A DNA stretch of 61,979 nt, taken from assembly GCA_002721725.1 (NCBI GenBank), contig PBLK01000025.1, forward strand, positions 1 to 61,979, in the 5' to 3' direction. Source of the DNA: Rhodobiaceae bacterium. GTDB lineage: Bacteria > Pseudomonadota > Alphaproteobacteria > RS24. The notes beneath the pieces were generated by a model. It did no database searches and was not told where the DNA came from. It was given only the letters and a program-made list of their open reading frames with translations. Each line of letters opens with the position of its first letter. The stretch's first letter is position 1. A program made the translations under genes and the position numbers. This document shows, piece after piece, positions 9,345 through 19,421 of this stretch.

Positions 9345-9383
9345 CCTCCCCAATGGCCGCGATAAAGGCGAGAGGAAACAGTG

Positions 9384-10211
9384 ATGGATAATCAGACAAT
9401 GCAGCAAATTATTGATGCTGCTTTTGACGATATCGGCAACGTATCAGCCGACACGGAAGGCGATGTGCGTGATGCGGTGAACGGCGCATTGGACGCGCTC
9501 AGTAACGGTAGCCTGCGCGTCGCCGAAAAAACCGATAGCGATTGGCAGGTCAATCAATGGCTGAAAAAAGCCGTGCTTTTATCTTTTCGATTGAACGATA
9601 TGAGTGCTCAATCGGGCGGCCCGCAAGGCACCAGCTGGTGGGATAAAGTGCCGTCAAAATTTGCCGGTTGGGGGGAAGATGAATTTGCCGCTGCCGGTTT
9701 TCGCGCTGTACCCAATTGCGTGGTGCGGCGCTCTGCCTATATTGCGCCGGGCGTGGTGCTGATGCCGAGCTTTGTAAATCTCGGCGCTTATGTTGATAGC
9801 GGCACAATGGTCGATACTTGGGCGACCGTCGGCTCTTGCGCTCAAATCGGTAAAAATGTCCATATTTCTGGTGGTGCCGGTATTGGTGGTGTACTGGAAC
9901 CTTTACAAGCCGGACCGGTGATTATTGAAGATGACTGCTTTATAGGCGCACGTTCGGAGGTTGCCGAAGGGGTGATTGTGCGCGAGGGCGCGGTGCTTTC
10001 TATGGGCGTGTTCATTTCCGGCTCGACGAAAATCGTCGATCGCGAAAGCGGGCAAATTTATCGCGGCGAAGTCCCACCCTATGCGGTCGTCGTGCCCGGC
10101 ACCTTGCCGTCGGAAACTGGCGGCCCGAATTTGGCTTGCGCCGTGATTGTCAAAACCGTCGATGCGCAGACGCGCAAAAAAACCTCGGTCAATGAGCTGT
10201 TGCGCGATTAG
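9384..10211 (+). CDS. dapD: 2,3,4,5-tetrahydropyridine-2,6-dicarboxylate N-succinyltransferase
   Basis: DapD succinylates tetrahydrodipicolinate in the succinylase branch of lysine and meso-diaminopimelate synthesis. The about 275-residue protein has an N-terminal helical domain and a left-handed beta-helix of hexapeptide repeats ([20 protein letters not shown], then [15 protein letters not shown]). A GTG at 9381 is possible, but the ATG at 9384 is better spaced from AGAGGA. It is followed 9 bp later by dapE, the next-but-one enzyme of the same pathway. Confidence 0.97.
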   Translation: MDNQTMQQIIDAAFDDIGNVSADTEGDVRDAVNGALDALSNGSLRVAEKTDSDWQVNQWLKKAVLLSFRLNDMSAQSGGPQGTSWWDKVPSKFAGWGEDEFAAAGFRAVPNCVVRRSAYIAPGVVLMPSFVNLGAYVDSGTMVDTWATVGSCAQIGKNVHISGGAGIGGVLEPLQAGPVIIEDDCFIGARSEVAEGVIVREGAVLSMGVFISGSTKIVDRESGQIYRGEVPPYAVVVPGTLPSETGGPNLACAVIVKTVDAQTRKKTSVNELLRD

Positions 10212-10220
10212 GATAGTCTC

Positions 10221-11375
10221 ATGAGCCAATCGCTAGACCCTGTCGAGCTTGCCGCGCAATTGATACGCTGCCCTTCGGTCACACCGGCCGAAGCAGGCGC
10301 GCTCGACCTGTTGCAAGAGGTTCTGCAGGAGCTCGGCTTTGTCTGCGCGCGCTTGCCGTTCCAAGAAGACGGCACGGAAGCGGTTGATAATCTCTATGCC
10401 CGGCGCGGCAGTGACGGCCCGCATATTTGCTTTGCCGGTCACACAGATGTCGTGCCGGTCGGCAATACAGATGATTGGCAGACAGACCCATTTGCCGGCG
10501 ACATTCGTGAGCAAGCCCTTTGGGGGCGGGGTGCTGCCGATATGAAAGGTGCAATCGCCGCTTTTGTAGCCGCCGTGGCGGCGCATCAGCAAGCACAGGG
10601 TGACGTTAATGGCTCGATTTCCTTTCTCATCACCGGCGATGAAGAAGGCCCGAGCATTAACGGCACGCGCAAAATGCTGGGCTGGCTTCAAGAACAGGGC
10701 GAAATTATTGATGATTGTCTGGTCGGTGAGCCGACCAATCCCGATGTGCTGGGAGATATGATAAAAATCGGTCGGCGCGGCTCAGTCAATGGGGTGGTCA
10801 CGGTAAACGGCACGCAAGGCCATGTCGCCTATCCGCATTTGGCCGATAATCCGGTGCCGCAATTGGTCACGCTGATGGCGCATTTGGTGGCCAGCCCACT
10901 GGATGACGGGTCGGAGCATTTTCAGCCGTCCAATTTGGAAATCACCTCGGTCGATGTCGGCAATGGCGCGACCAATGTCATTCCAGCACAAGCGGTCGGG
11001 CGTTTCAATATTCGCTATAATGACCATTGGGATAAAGACAAAATCAGCTCTTGGATTGAAGCGCGGCTTGATGAAGCGGCAGGCGAGGCCGGTTATGCGC
11101 TTGAGTTGTCGCATACGGGTGATTGCTTTTTGACCGAGCCCGGGCCGTTTGTCGAAACATTGAGCACGGCGATTGAAGAAGTGACCGGCCGCGCGCCCAT
11201 TTTATCAACTTCGGGCGGCACCTCGGATGCACGTTTCATCAAAGACATAACCCGCGTTGTCGAGTTCGGTTTGGTCGGCAAGACCATGCACAAAGTCGAT
11301 GAACATGTGCCGGTGGATGATATTCGCCAGCTTGCCAAAATTTACGAAAAATTGCTGGCCGGTTATTTCGCCTGA
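10221..11375 (+). CDS. dapE: Succinyl-diaminopimelate desuccinylase
   Basis: DapE is a di-zinc M20 metallohydrolase that removes succinate from N-succinyl-LL-diaminopimelate. Metal-site motifs are visible: FAGHTDVVPVG, GRGAADMKG, ITGDEEGPSINGT and near the end LVGKTMHKVDEH. At 384 residues it is the normal length. It is cotranscribed with dapD. Its 3' end overlaps the convergent truA stop by 13 bp. Confidence 0.96.
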   Translation: MSQSLDPVELAAQLIRCPSVTPAEAGALDLLQEVLQELGFVCARLPFQEDGTEAVDNLYARRGSDGPHICFAGHTDVVPVGNTDDWQTDPFAGDIREQALWGRGAADMKGAIAAFVAAVAAHQQAQGDVNGSISFLITGDEEGPSINGTRKMLGWLQEQGEIIDDCLVGEPTNPDVLGDMIKIGRRGSVNGVVTVNGTQGHVAYPHLADNPVPQLVTLMAHLVASPLDDGSEHFQPSNLEITSVDVGNGATNVIPAQAVGRFNIRYNDHWDKDKISSWIEARLDEAAGEAGYALELSHTGDCFLTEPGPFVETLSTAIEEVTGRAPILSTSGGTSDARFIKDITRVVEFGLVGKTMHKVDEHVPVDDIRQLAKIYEKLLAGYFA

Positions 11376-12139
11376 GCCGCTTCCGGCGCGGCCAAAAGTG
11401 CGTCTGGATAATCCACCTGCATGAAAGTCAGCCCGCAAGCCGGCGCGACAGGCGGGCATTGCGCGCGGTCGCAGGCGATCAAAGCGGCGCGCGCGTCATT
11501 AGCCGTCCATTTGCCCTCGCCGACATATTTCAACGCACCGGCCAAAGAGCGCACTTGATTGTGCAAAAAAGATCTCGCGCTGGCGGTGATGATGAACTCA
11601 TCCCCCGCCGAATCAACTCGCAGACTTTCCAGCGTTTTGACCGGCGATTTGGCTTGGCACTGCACCGAGCGAAAACTGGTAAAATCATGCTTGCCGATAA
11701 AATGGCGGGCCGCTTCTTGCATCGGTTGCAGCGCCAATTTTTGCGGCACGAACCAAACACGCTCGCGATCCAAAGCGGGCACGGCGCGGCGACATAAAAT
11801 GCGATATTGATAATGCCGCGCCACGGCTGAAAAGCGGGCATCGAAATCATCGCGCGCATAGGCAGCCCCAATCACCGCCACGGGCTTTGGCTTTAAGTGA
11901 TAGTTCAATCCGGCCATCAGCTTCTCGGGAGCTGGTGCGCTTTCAAGGTCGAGATGCGCCACTTGCCCCCGCGCATGCACGCCGGTATCGGTGCGGCCGG
12001 CCCCAAAGGCGGTTGCCGTCTCGCCGCAAAACCCTTTGACCGCAGCAGCCAACGCATCTTGTACGGCGCCACCTTCGCGCTGGCTTTGCCAACCACAAAA
12101 CGGTGTGCCGTCATATTCTATAGTCAAGCGATAGCGCAT
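11363..12139 (-). CDS. truA: tRNA pseudouridine(38-40) synthase
   Basis: TruA makes pseudouridine in the anticodon stem-loop of many tRNAs. The 258-residue protein starts MRYRLTIEYDGTPFCGWQ, and the catalytic aspartate lies in the invariant AGRTDTGVHARGQ. The frame extends upstream, but the ATG at 12139 overlaps the fmt stop as TAATG and begins at the conserved N-terminus. It is the last gene of the def-fmt-truA operon. Confidence 0.95.
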   Translation of the reverse strand: MRYRLTIEYDGTPFCGWQSQREGGAVQDALAAAVKGFCGETATAFGAGRTDTGVHARGQVAHLDLESAPAPEKLMAGLNYHLKPKPVAVIGAAYARDDFDARFSAVARHYQYRILCRRAVPALDRERVWFVPQKLALQPMQEAARHFIGKHDFTSFRSVQCQAKSPVKTLESLRVDSAGDEFIITASARSFLHNQVRSLAGALKYVGEGKWTANDARAALIACDRAQCPPVAPACGLTFMQVDYPDALLAAPEAAQAK

Positions 12140-13047
12140 TAATCCAATTTCTCGCCCGCCGTGAGGCCGCGCCCACGCAACCATTCATCGCCGCTCATTG
12201 CCGCCTTGCCCGCCGGTTGCACGCGCACAAGCTGCAACGCATCTTGGCCGCAAAATACAATGGCACCCTTATCGGCAAGCTGAGCTACCGCGCCTTGTTG
12301 CTCGACCGCTTTGGCGGCCAGCAGTTTTATCCGTTTGCCATTGGCCTCAAACCACGCGCCGGGAAATGGCGACAGGCCGCGAATATGCGCGTCCAGTTCT
12401 TTTGCTGGTCGCGAGAAATCGAGCCGCGCTTCAGCCTTGTCAATCTTCTCGGCATAGGTAATGCCAACAGTCGCTTGCGGCACAGGCGTCAATGTTTCTG
12501 CCGCCAAAGCTTCGGCAATGGCTGCGCCGCCCAATTGCGCCAGCTTGTCATGCAGGATTTGGGCCGTGTCATCATCGGCAATGGCCAGATGTTTTTCCAG
12601 CAGCACATCACCCGTGTCCAATCCCGCTTGCATCTGCATGACGGCCACACCGGTCTCACTGTCACCGGCCATAATGGCGCGCTGTATCGGGGCGGCGCCG
12701 CGCCAGCGCGGCAAGAGCGAAGCGTGAATGTTCCAGCACCCTATTGGCGGCACATTGAGCCAATCTTGCGGCAAAATCATGCCATAGGCGACGACAATGG
12801 CGAGGTCGGGAGCCAGGGCGCGAAAACGTGCCAATTCGTCTTCATCTTTCAGGCTTGTCGGGGTGAAGACATGAATGCCGGCCTCCTCTGCCGCCGCATG
12901 CACGGGCGAGACCTTAGTTTGCTGGCCGCGCCCCTGTTTGGCGGGCGCACGTGTATAGACGGCGATAACATCATGCGACCCGCGCACGGCCTCAAAGGCA
13001 GGCATGGCAAAATCGGGGGTGCCCATAAAGATTATTTTGCGGCTCAT
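12139..13047 (-). CDS. fmt: Methionyl-tRNA formyltransferase
   Basis: Fmt formylates initiator Met-tRNA using 10-formyl-THF. The protein opens MSRKIIFMGTPDFAMPAFEAV, carries the formyl-THF site around NIHASLLPRWRGAAPIQRAI, and has a C-terminal OB-like tRNA-binding domain. A GTG two codons upstream (13053) is possible, but the ATG at 13047 has a GAGGG site with proper spacing. It is 10 bp after def and one base into truA. Confidence 0.96.
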   Translation of the reverse strand: MSRKIIFMGTPDFAMPAFEAVRGSHDVIAVYTRAPAKQGRGQQTKVSPVHAAAEEAGIHVFTPTSLKDEDELARFRALAPDLAIVVAYGMILPQDWLNVPPIGCWNIHASLLPRWRGAAPIQRAIMAGDSETGVAVMQMQAGLDTGDVLLEKHLAIADDDTAQILHDKLAQLGGAAIAEALAAETLTPVPQATVGITYAEKIDKAEARLDFSRPAKELDAHIRGLSPFPGAWFEANGKRIKLLAAKAVEQQGAVAQLADKGAIVFCGQDALQLVRVQPAGKAAMSGDEWLRGRGLTAGEKLD

Positions 13048-13057
13048 AGGCACGCCC

Positions 13058-13651
13058 TCAAACGCTTGCGCCCTGCGTCGCTTTTTTGAGTTTTTTCAGC
13101 GCCATTTGACGTTTCAGCCGCGACAAATGATCGAGAAAGACAATACCGTTCAAATGGTCCATCTCGTGCTGAATGCAGGTCGCCAAAAGCCCGTCACAGT
13201 CAATCTCTTGAGGCTTCCCGTCATAGTCGAGAAATCTGACTTTGCATTGAGCGGGGCGCGCGACATCATCATAAAAACCGGGCACAGAAAGACAGCCCTC
13301 TTGATAATTGCGCGTTTCGTCAGCCGTCCAGATAATTTCCGGATTGACGAAAAAGCGCGGTCTTTCGTCTTTCAGCAAATCGCGCAAACGCTTGACTTCC
13401 GCGGCCTCGTCATCGTCTTCCACATGCTCATCAGCCGTTTCATCTTCGCTATAGGATTGCGAAATATCCATCACGATAATGCGCTGAGCCACGCCGATTT
13501 GAATGGCGGCAAGGCCAATGCCATTGGCGTCATACATGGTTTCCAGCATATCGTCCATCAGCGCGCGCGTGTCGTCACACACTTCGGCCACCGGCGCAGA
13601 AATGGTTTTCAACAGCGGGTCGGGCACTTCAATAATCGCTCTTACGCTCAT
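13058..13651 (-). CDS. def: Peptide deformylase with acidic insertion
   Basis: Def removes the formyl group from nascent N-terminal methionine. All three motifs are present: GIGLAAIQIG, EGCLSVPG (metal-binding Cys) and QHEMDHLNG (two metal-binding His and the catalytic Glu). Between motifs 1 and 2, about residues 66-92, there is an acidic, probably flexible insert (EDETADEHVEDDDEAAEVKR) that makes it, at 197 residues, longer than the usual 165-175. It forms an operon with fmt and truA. The upstream ribosome-binding site is weak. Confidence 0.95.
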   Translation of the reverse strand: MSVRAIIEVPDPLLKTISAPVAEVCDDTRALMDDMLETMYDANGIGLAAIQIGVAQRIIVMDISQSYSEDETADEHVEDDDEAAEVKRLRDLLKDERPRFFVNPEIIWTADETRNYQEGCLSVPGFYDDVARPAQCKVRFLDYDGKPQEIDCDGLLATCIQHEMDHLNGIVFLDHLSRLKRQMALKKLKKATQGASV

Positions 13652-13715
13652 AACTTTGAATTAAGCCTTGCAAGCGCCAGCGTCAAGCTGGCCGAATCGG
13701 CGCACTATGCGCGGC

Positions 13716-14810
13716 ATGGATATTATCCTTATCATTCCTACGTTTTGTTTCGGCTTGGCCGTGGGGCTCGGCCTTGCTTTTATGCTACGCGGCAAGCGCA
13801 GCGATGGCGGTGACCAAGCGCAAATGCTGGCTTTGATAGATGCCATGCGCAATGAGCAAAACCAGCTCGCCGGCCGACTTGGCGCGCTGGCCGAAAACCA
13901 GCAACGCACACAGGGCGAATTGGCCCGAACCATGACCGAGCAATTGGGTCAGGTGAGCAAAAACATGGCCGATAATCTGACCGAAAGCCGCGAAAAAACC
14001 GCAAAATCGCTGGGTGATTTGGGCGAGCGGCTGTCTTTGATTGACAAGGCACAGCAAGAAATTACCGCTTTGTCGAGCCAAGTTGTCGAATTGCAGCACA
14101 TTCTCGACAATAAGCAGGCGCGCGGCGCTTTTGGTGAAAGCCAACTCAATGACATTGTCGTCGATGGCCTGCCCGACAGCGCCTATGATTTCCAACACAC
14201 ATTATCAAATGGCAAACGCGCGGACTGTCTCATTAGATTGCCCAATCCGCCCGGCCCTGTTGTCGTTGACAGTAAATTTCCGCTCGAGGCCTACCAGAAA
14301 TTGCGCGCCGCCGAAGATGAGACAGAAACACGCGCCGCATTGACACAAATGAAAAGCGACACGCTGAAACATGCGCAAGATATTGCCGAAAAATATATTA
14401 TCCCAGGCGAGACGGCCGATGCGGCGCTGATGTTTTTGCCGTCCGAAAGCATATTTTCCGAATTGCATTTGCGCTTGCCTGATATGGTTGAAAAATGCCG
14501 CGCTTTGCGCGTCTATCCGGTATCGCCAAATACCATGTCGCTGACGCTCAATACGGTGCGCGCCATTATGCGCGACGTCAAAATGCGCCAACAGGCCGGG
14601 CTCATTCAAAAGGAAGTGGAAAGCCTGTTGCTCGATGTGACGCGACTTGATGAGCGCATCGGCAAATTGCGTGGCCATTTTGACCAAGCCAATAACGATA
14701 TTGAGCAAATTGAAACCTCCAGCCGCAAAATCGGTTCGCGCGGCGAAAAAATCACCTCGCTGGAGGTAGAAGCCGAAAGCGGCAGTGATTTACTGGACAA
14801 TAAGGGCTGA
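13716..14810 (+). CDS. rmuC: DNA recombination protein RmuC homologue
   Basis: RmuC-family proteins limit recombination at inverted repeats and contain a restriction-endonuclease-like fold. The protein begins with a membrane anchor (ILIIPTFCFGLAVGLGLAFML), then a long predicted coiled coil rich in Q, E and K, then the conserved core with VVDSKFPLEAYQKL and MFLPSESIFSEL. Starts at 13707 and 13716 are about equally likely; neither has a strong ribosome-binding site. It is divergent from def. Confidence 0.9.
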   Translation: MDIILIIPTFCFGLAVGLGLAFMLRGKRSDGGDQAQMLALIDAMRNEQNQLAGRLGALAENQQRTQGELARTMTEQLGQVSKNMADNLTESREKTAKSLGDLGERLSLIDKAQQEITALSSQVVELQHILDNKQARGAFGESQLNDIVVDGLPDSAYDFQHTLSNGKRADCLIRLPNPPGPVVVDSKFPLEAYQKLRAAEDETETRAALTQMKSDTLKHAQDIAEKYIIPGETADAALMFLPSESIFSELHLRLPDMVEKCRALRVYPVSPNTMSLTLNTVRAIMRDVKMRQQAGLIQKEVESLLLDVTRLDERIGKLRGHFDQANNDIEQIETSSRKIGSRGEKITSLEVEAESGSDLLDNKG

Positions 14811-14830
14811 CGCCGCCTATCAGCGCGCCT

Positions 14831-15418
14831 TCACCGTCTCGACTTCATGGCGGCCAATAAAGTGCCGTCATCGAGATAATCCAATTCGCCGCCGACCGGC
14901 ACGCCATGCGCCAGCCGCGTAATGGTGACATCCATATCGGATAACATATCGGTAATGACATGCGCCGTTGTTTGTCCTTCCACCGTCGCATTGGTGGCGA
15001 GAATGATTTCTTTCACCGCATTATCGGCGCAGCGTTGTTTCAGCCCGCCCAAATTCAAATCATCAGGGCCGATGCCGTCGAGTGCCGATAAAGTGCCGCC
15101 CAAAACATGATAGCGTCCCTTCACCGCTTGCGCGCGCTCCAGCGCCCATAAATCGCCGACATCTTCGACAACGCACAAAACCGATCCGTCGCGGCGGCTA
15201 TCAGCGCATATGGTGCAGGGCGACAGTGTATCGATATTGCCGCAAATGGTGCAGCTGACGATTTTATCGCGCGCCACCATGAGCGCTTCACTCAACGGGT
15301 CAAGCAGAGTTTCTCGGCGCCGCATCATTTGCAAGACGGCGCGACGCGCTGAACGCGGCCCCAGCCCCGGCAAACGCGCCAGCAATTTCACCAAATTTTC
15401 AATTTCTGCCCCTGCCAT
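14831..15418 (-). CDS. recR: Recombination mediator RecR
   Basis: RecR works with RecF/RecO to load RecA. The 195 residues show the helix-hairpin-helix [18 protein letters not shown], a four-cysteine zinc finger (CTICGN...CTICAD) and the Toprim domain with [12 protein letters not shown]. It follows dnaX by 9 bp. The small DNA-binding gene ybaB, usually found between dnaX and recR, is missing from this spot. Confidence 0.95.
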   Translation of the reverse strand: MAGAEIENLVKLLARLPGLGPRSARRAVLQMMRRRETLLDPLSEALMVARDKIVSCTICGNIDTLSPCTICADSRRDGSVLCVVEDVGDLWALERAQAVKGRYHVLGGTLSALDGIGPDDLNLGGLKQRCADNAVKEIILATNATVEGQTTAHVITDMLSDMDVTITRLAHGVPVGGELDYLDDGTLLAAMKSRR

Positions 15419-15427
15419 AAAGCGTGC

Positions 15428-17377
15428 CTAATCGCCGTCCATATCAGGGGTCTCGCCATCATCGACCGGCAGTGCGGCTTCAAAATTACTGATGGAAACA
15501 ATCTCGGCTTTTGGGAAAGCCGATAAGGCCGCTTGCACAAACGGGTCTTTCAATGCCGCTTCTTCGCGGCGGTCGGCTGCACTTTGTTTGACCGAACCGA
15601 GCGTTGCCGCGCCGCCTTCTTGCGACAGCGACACGACCCAATTTTGCCCCGTCCACTCACGCAATTTGCGTGTCAAATCTTGCGCAATATTGTCTTGCCC
15701 CTCGGCCAAGCGCAATTCGATGCGTCCGGCGCGCATGCCTGCCGCGCTTTCAAACGCCACCAAATGCACACCATTTTCAAGCGCATGCTTCAAGCCAATA
15801 TCGCGCTTGTCTGCCGCCAAGGCGACAACGGCCTGAAAATTTTGTAAGACCGGCGCGCTATGCATTGCCGCTTGCGGTGCCGTCTCCAATTGCGCCGATG
15901 CTCGCGGTGGGCCGCCGCCATCATGCGCGCTACGCGGCGCAGCAGGAGGGTCCGGCGCAGCGCCCGATGCGGAAGATGATGGAGAAGAAGGCGCAGCAGA
16001 TGGCGCGCTGTCATATTGTTTGATGAGCTCTTCGGGCGACGGCATATCGGCCAAATGGGCCAATCGGATAAGCACCATTTCCGCCGCTGCACGCGCATTG
16101 GCGGCCCGCGCCGCTTCATCCGTGCCGGCCAGCAAAACCTGCCAAACCCGCGACAAAATGCGGGTCGATAATTTTTCTGCCGCTTCCACGCCGCGACTGC
16201 GCAATTGCGCCGAAAAAGCAATATCTTCTTGCGCGGCCGGCACGAATTTCAGCCGTGTCAGCCAATGCGTCAGTTCGGCCATATCAGCCAGAATAACCGT
16301 CGGGTCAGCGCCCATCACATATTGCGTTTCAAACTCGGCCAATGCCGCACTCACCGAACCGGCCATGACCAAATCAAACAGATCGAAAATGCGCCCGCGA
16401 TCGGCCAGCCCCAAAAGCGCTCGCATGGTCGCCTCGTCGACCGCGCCATCGCCGGCCGGGTCAATATGCGCCAAGGCGCGATCCAGCAAAGACAGCGCAT
16501 CGCGCGCCGAACCGTCAGCGGCGCGCGCAATCAGCTTTAACGCTTCTTCCGGCAGGCTGACGTTTTCAGCCTTGCAGGTGCGGTTCAAAAGGGTTTGCGT
16601 ATCGTCCAAAGTCAGGCGCCGCAAATCAAAACGCTGGCAGCGCGACAATACGGTGACCGGCACTTGGCGAATTTCCGTCGTCGCAAAAATGAATTTCACA
16701 TGCGCCGGCGGTTCTTCCAGCGTTTTCAGCAATCCGTTGAAGGCGGCTTTCGACAGCATATGCACTTCGTCAATAATATAGACTTTGAAACGCGCGGCGC
16801 TCGGCGTGTAGCGCACATTGTCGATAATTTCGCGAATATCGCCAATGCCGGTGCGCGAGGCGGCGTCCATTTCAATGACATCGACATGGCTGCCATCCAT
16901 AATGGCTTCACAATGTGCGCCATCTTCTTGCAATGCCATGCTCGGCGCATTAATCGCTTCGGTTTGATAATTCAGCGCGCGCGCCAAAATACGGGCCGTG
17001 GTGGTTTTGCCGACCCCGCGCACGCCAGTTAACATAAAGCCATGCGCGATACGGCCACTGTCAAACGCATTGGTCAGGGTTTGCACCATGGCTTCTTGGC
17101 CAATGAGATCGTCAAAATTGCGCGGCCGATATTTGCGCGCCAGCACCTTATAGCTGCCATCATCACCGCTTATTGGCGCGACGCCATTTTCGACTTCATT
17201 ATCGGCATCGGCATCGGCCAACATATCGAACCCCGGCGCATCGGCGGTAAACTCCGGCGCTTGCGCGCCCTCATCTTGCGGTTCGGATTCGTCATGTTTT
17301 TCGGTCGGCTCGGGAGCACTATTATTTTCTGTTTGTTCTGTCATTTGTGCCCCAAAGCTGCCCGTATCAATCATCAT
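15428..17377 (-). CDS. dnaX: DNA polymerase III subunits gamma/tau
   Basis: DnaX is the clamp-loader ATPase. Walker A is GVRGVGKTT, Walker B is VYIIDEVHML and the sensor-1 SRC motif is LSRCQRFDL. The C-terminal third is tau-like, with a Pro/Ser/Ala-rich linker. The zinc-module cysteines of E. coli DnaX are replaced here (only one Cys in the stretch LNYQTEAINAPSMALQ...AHCEAIM), which I recall as common in Alphaproteobacteria. Start choice is uncertain: paired ATGs at 17377/17374 follow GAGG, and an ATG at 17344 is also possible. The N-terminal 80 residues are acidic and disordered-looking. It lies directly downstream of the 4.5S RNA gene. Confidence 0.95.
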   Translation of the reverse strand: MMIDTGSFGAQMTEQTENNSAPEPTEKHDESEPQDEGAQAPEFTADAPGFDMLADADADNEVENGVAPISGDDGSYKVLARKYRPRNFDDLIGQEAMVQTLTNAFDSGRIAHGFMLTGVRGVGKTTTARILARALNYQTEAINAPSMALQEDGAHCEAIMDGSHVDVIEMDAASRTGIGDIREIIDNVRYTPSAARFKVYIIDEVHMLSKAAFNGLLKTLEEPPAHVKFIFATTEIRQVPVTVLSRCQRFDLRRLTLDDTQTLLNRTCKAENVSLPEEALKLIARAADGSARDALSLLDRALAHIDPAGDGAVDEATMRALLGLADRGRIFDLFDLVMAGSVSAALAEFETQYVMGADPTVILADMAELTHWLTRLKFVPAAQEDIAFSAQLRSRGVEAAEKLSTRILSRVWQVLLAGTDEAARAANARAAAEMVLIRLAHLADMPSPEELIKQYDSAPSAAPSSPSSSASGAAPDPPAAPRSAHDGGGPPRASAQLETAPQAAMHSAPVLQNFQAVVALAADKRDIGLKHALENGVHLVAFESAAGMRAGRIELRLAEGQDNIAQDLTRKLREWTGQNWVVSLSQEGGAATLGSVKQSAADRREEAALKDPFVQAALSAFPKAEIVSISNFEAALPVDDGETPDMDGD

Positions 17378-17421
17378 TGCCGCCTCGGGACCCCAATGGT
17401 TCGGTCCGCGGCATGAGAGGT

Positions 17422-17518
17422 GAGAGACTGGACAGGCAACCCGCACCGAACTCGTTAGGGCTGCTTCCTTCCGGATCTGACCCGGTTGGCGAGGGATGCG
17501 TCTGCCGCCAATCTCTCC
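17422..17518 (-). ncRNA. ffs: 4.5S signal recognition particle RNA
   Basis: The minus strand contains the SRP core GGTCAGATCCGGAAGGAAGC, followed by AGCCCTAAC, the conserved Ffh-binding domain-IV hairpin. Flanking arms (GAGATTGG... and ...CCAGTCTC) pair into one long hairpin of about 97 nt. Exact ends are estimated from the pairing. Its place just upstream of dnaX is typical. Confidence 0.9.
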
Positions 17519-17633
17519 CTCTCTTTATAGCAGAGCCAAGCCGCCGATACAGCTTTTTTGCTACATGTTGGGCGATGATTGACGGGGACAGATTGCAATG
17601 GCACTCTGCCGGCAATTTGACAGGAGAGAGTTT

Positions 17634-18575
17634 ATGGCGCTGCCGGAAAACCCCATCATGTTTGCCAATAATCCGCTCGACCGTGCCGGTCATCAACGCG
17701 GCAATGCTGATTGGCTGGCCGCACAATTGGCCAGCGACACGGCGCTCATTTTACCATTGTGGAATTTGCAGCCTTTGGTATTGCCGGAACTGCAAGCGGG
17801 CGACGGGCGCGATGTCGGCTATTTGCCGAAAGCGGCTTTTGGAGAGGCGTGGCGCGATGATATGGCGGTGGTTTTTTTAGGGCTTAATCGCCGCGGCAAA
17901 CCGCTTTTTGCCTCCGATATCAGCCATATGAGCAGCCCCGAAGAATTCGGCCCGTTCAAAGGCATGGGGCAATTTGAAGATTTGCGTGCCTTGGCGGCAG
18001 CCGGCGATATGGCGCGCACTGAATTGGCGATTTTGGCGCAAGCCAAAGGCATGTTGGATTGGCATTTGCGGCACGGTTTTTGCGCCCAATGCGGCAGCCC
18101 TACACATATGCTGGAAGGCGGCTATAAGCGCCAATGCGGCAATTGCGGGGCCGAGCATTTTCCACGCACCGATCCGGTGGTGATTATGCTGGCCACTTAT
18201 GGCGAGCAATGCTTATTGGGTCGACAGCGCGGTTGGCCCGAGGGCATGTTGAGCGCCTTGGCCGGGTTTATGGAACCAGGCGAAACCATTGAAGAGGCAG
18301 TGGCGCGCGAATTGCAGGAAGAAGCAGGCCTTGAGATTAATCATGTCACCTATCTCGGCACACAGCCCTGGCCGTTTCCCGGCTCTTTAATGATTGGCTG
18401 TCTTGCCGAAGCAAGCTCGCTGGAGGTCAGTGTCGATGAGGTCGAATTGGAAGAAGCGCGCTGGGTCAGCCGCGATGATGTCATCTCATCCATGCGCGGT
18501 GACGGCCCGCTCGGCGTGCCGCCGCAAATGGCCATTGCTTTTCAACTGATGCAGGCTTTTGCCGACGGCAAATAG
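17634..18575 (+). CDS. nudC: NAD(+) diphosphatase / RNA decapping hydrolase NudC
   Basis: NudC hydrolyses NADH and removes NAD caps from RNA. The zinc ribbon is CAQCGS...CGNCGAEHFPRTDP, the Nudix box is GFMEPGETIEEAVARELQEE, and the family-specific motif is QPWPFPGSLM. The frame is open from 17598, but the ATG at 17634 follows AGGAGAG at good spacing and gives 313 residues. It is convergent with pheA, only 3 bp apart. Confidence 0.94.
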   Translation: MALPENPIMFANNPLDRAGHQRGNADWLAAQLASDTALILPLWNLQPLVLPELQAGDGRDVGYLPKAAFGEAWRDDMAVVFLGLNRRGKPLFASDISHMSSPEEFGPFKGMGQFEDLRALAAAGDMARTELAILAQAKGMLDWHLRHGFCAQCGSPTHMLEGGYKRQCGNCGAEHFPRTDPVVIMLATYGEQCLLGRQRGWPEGMLSALAGFMEPGETIEEAVARELQEEAGLEINHVTYLGTQPWPFPGSLMIGCLAEASSLEVSVDEVELEEARWVSRDDVISSMRGDGPLGVPPQMAIAFQLMQAFADGK

Positions 18576-18578
18576 CGC

Positions 18579-19421
18579 TCAACCGTCTTGCAGCGCCGCG
18601 CGTTCCGGTGCCGCCTTATAGACGCCCAAAATATCCATTTCGGAACAATAAAAGCTCAGTTCTTCCAAAGCTTGGCGCACCGGCTCGCTTTCCGGATGGC
18701 CTTCAATATCGGCGTAAAACTGCGTCGCTAGAAAGCCGTTGGGCTGATAGCTCTCAAGCTTGGTCATATTGACCTTATTGGTGGCAAAGCCGCCAAGCGC
18801 CTTATAGAGCGCGGCGGGCACATTGCGCACACGGAAAATGAAACTGGTCATGACATTTTCTTCATCCGGCTCGGCATCATCGGGGGTGGCCGACATAATG
18901 AGAAAGCGCGTCGTATTGCTGGCACTGTCTTCAATATTTTCGCGCAGCACATTAAGGCCGTAAATTTCGGCCGCCAATTTTGAGGCAATGACTGCATGGC
19001 TGGGCGTTTTCGCTGCCGCCAAATCGCGCGCACTGCCCGCCGTATCGGCCGCCACTTGCGGCGTCAGCCCCAATTCGGCAATTAAATTACGGCATTGGCC
19101 GAGCGCCATTTCATGACTGTGCACATGGGTCAGAGCGGCTTCATCAGTGTCGGGCAAGGCCAAAAGACAATGATTTACGCGCATGAAATGCTCACCGACA
19201 ATATACAGCTTGGAACCGGGCAAGAGCCGGTGAATATCGGCGACGCGACCGGCCACCGTGTTTTCGACCGGCATCATAGCCAGCTGCGCCACGCCCTCGC
19301 GCAAAGCGGCAAAGGCGTCATCAAAACTGGCGCACGGCATCACCGCCATGTCGGGATAAGTGTCGACACAAGCAATATGGCTGTTGGCGCCCAATTCACC
19401 TTGAAAAGCGATTTTATTCAT
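18579..19421 (-). CDS. pheA: Prephenate dehydratase
   Basis: This monofunctional enzyme converts prephenate to phenylpyruvate in phenylalanine synthesis. The N-terminal catalytic domain opens [13 protein letters not shown] and contains the catalytic Thr-Arg-Phe as NTTRFLI. A C-terminal ACT domain ([25 protein letters not shown]) suggests feedback inhibition by phenylalanine. Its start overlaps the kdsB stop by 4 bp (ATGA). No chorismate mutase domain is fused. Confidence 0.95.
   Translation of the reverse strand: MNKIAFQGELGANSHIACVDTYPDMAVMPCASFDDAFAALREGVAQLAMMPVENTVAGRVADIHRLLPGSKLYIVGEHFMRVNHCLLALPDTDEAALTHVHSHEMALGQCRNLIAELGLTPQVAADTAGSARDLAAAKTPSHAVIASKLAAEIYGLNVLRENIEDSASNTTRFLIMSATPDDAEPDEENVMTSFIFRVRNVPAALYKALGGFATNKVNMTKLESYQPNGFLATQFYADIEGHPESEPVRQALEELSFYCSEMDILGVYKAAPERAALQDG

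Noticed and set aside
12217-13089. 290-codon plus-strand open frame opposite fmt
   Set aside because: Antisense shadow of fmt in high-GC sequence with no recognisable motifs.
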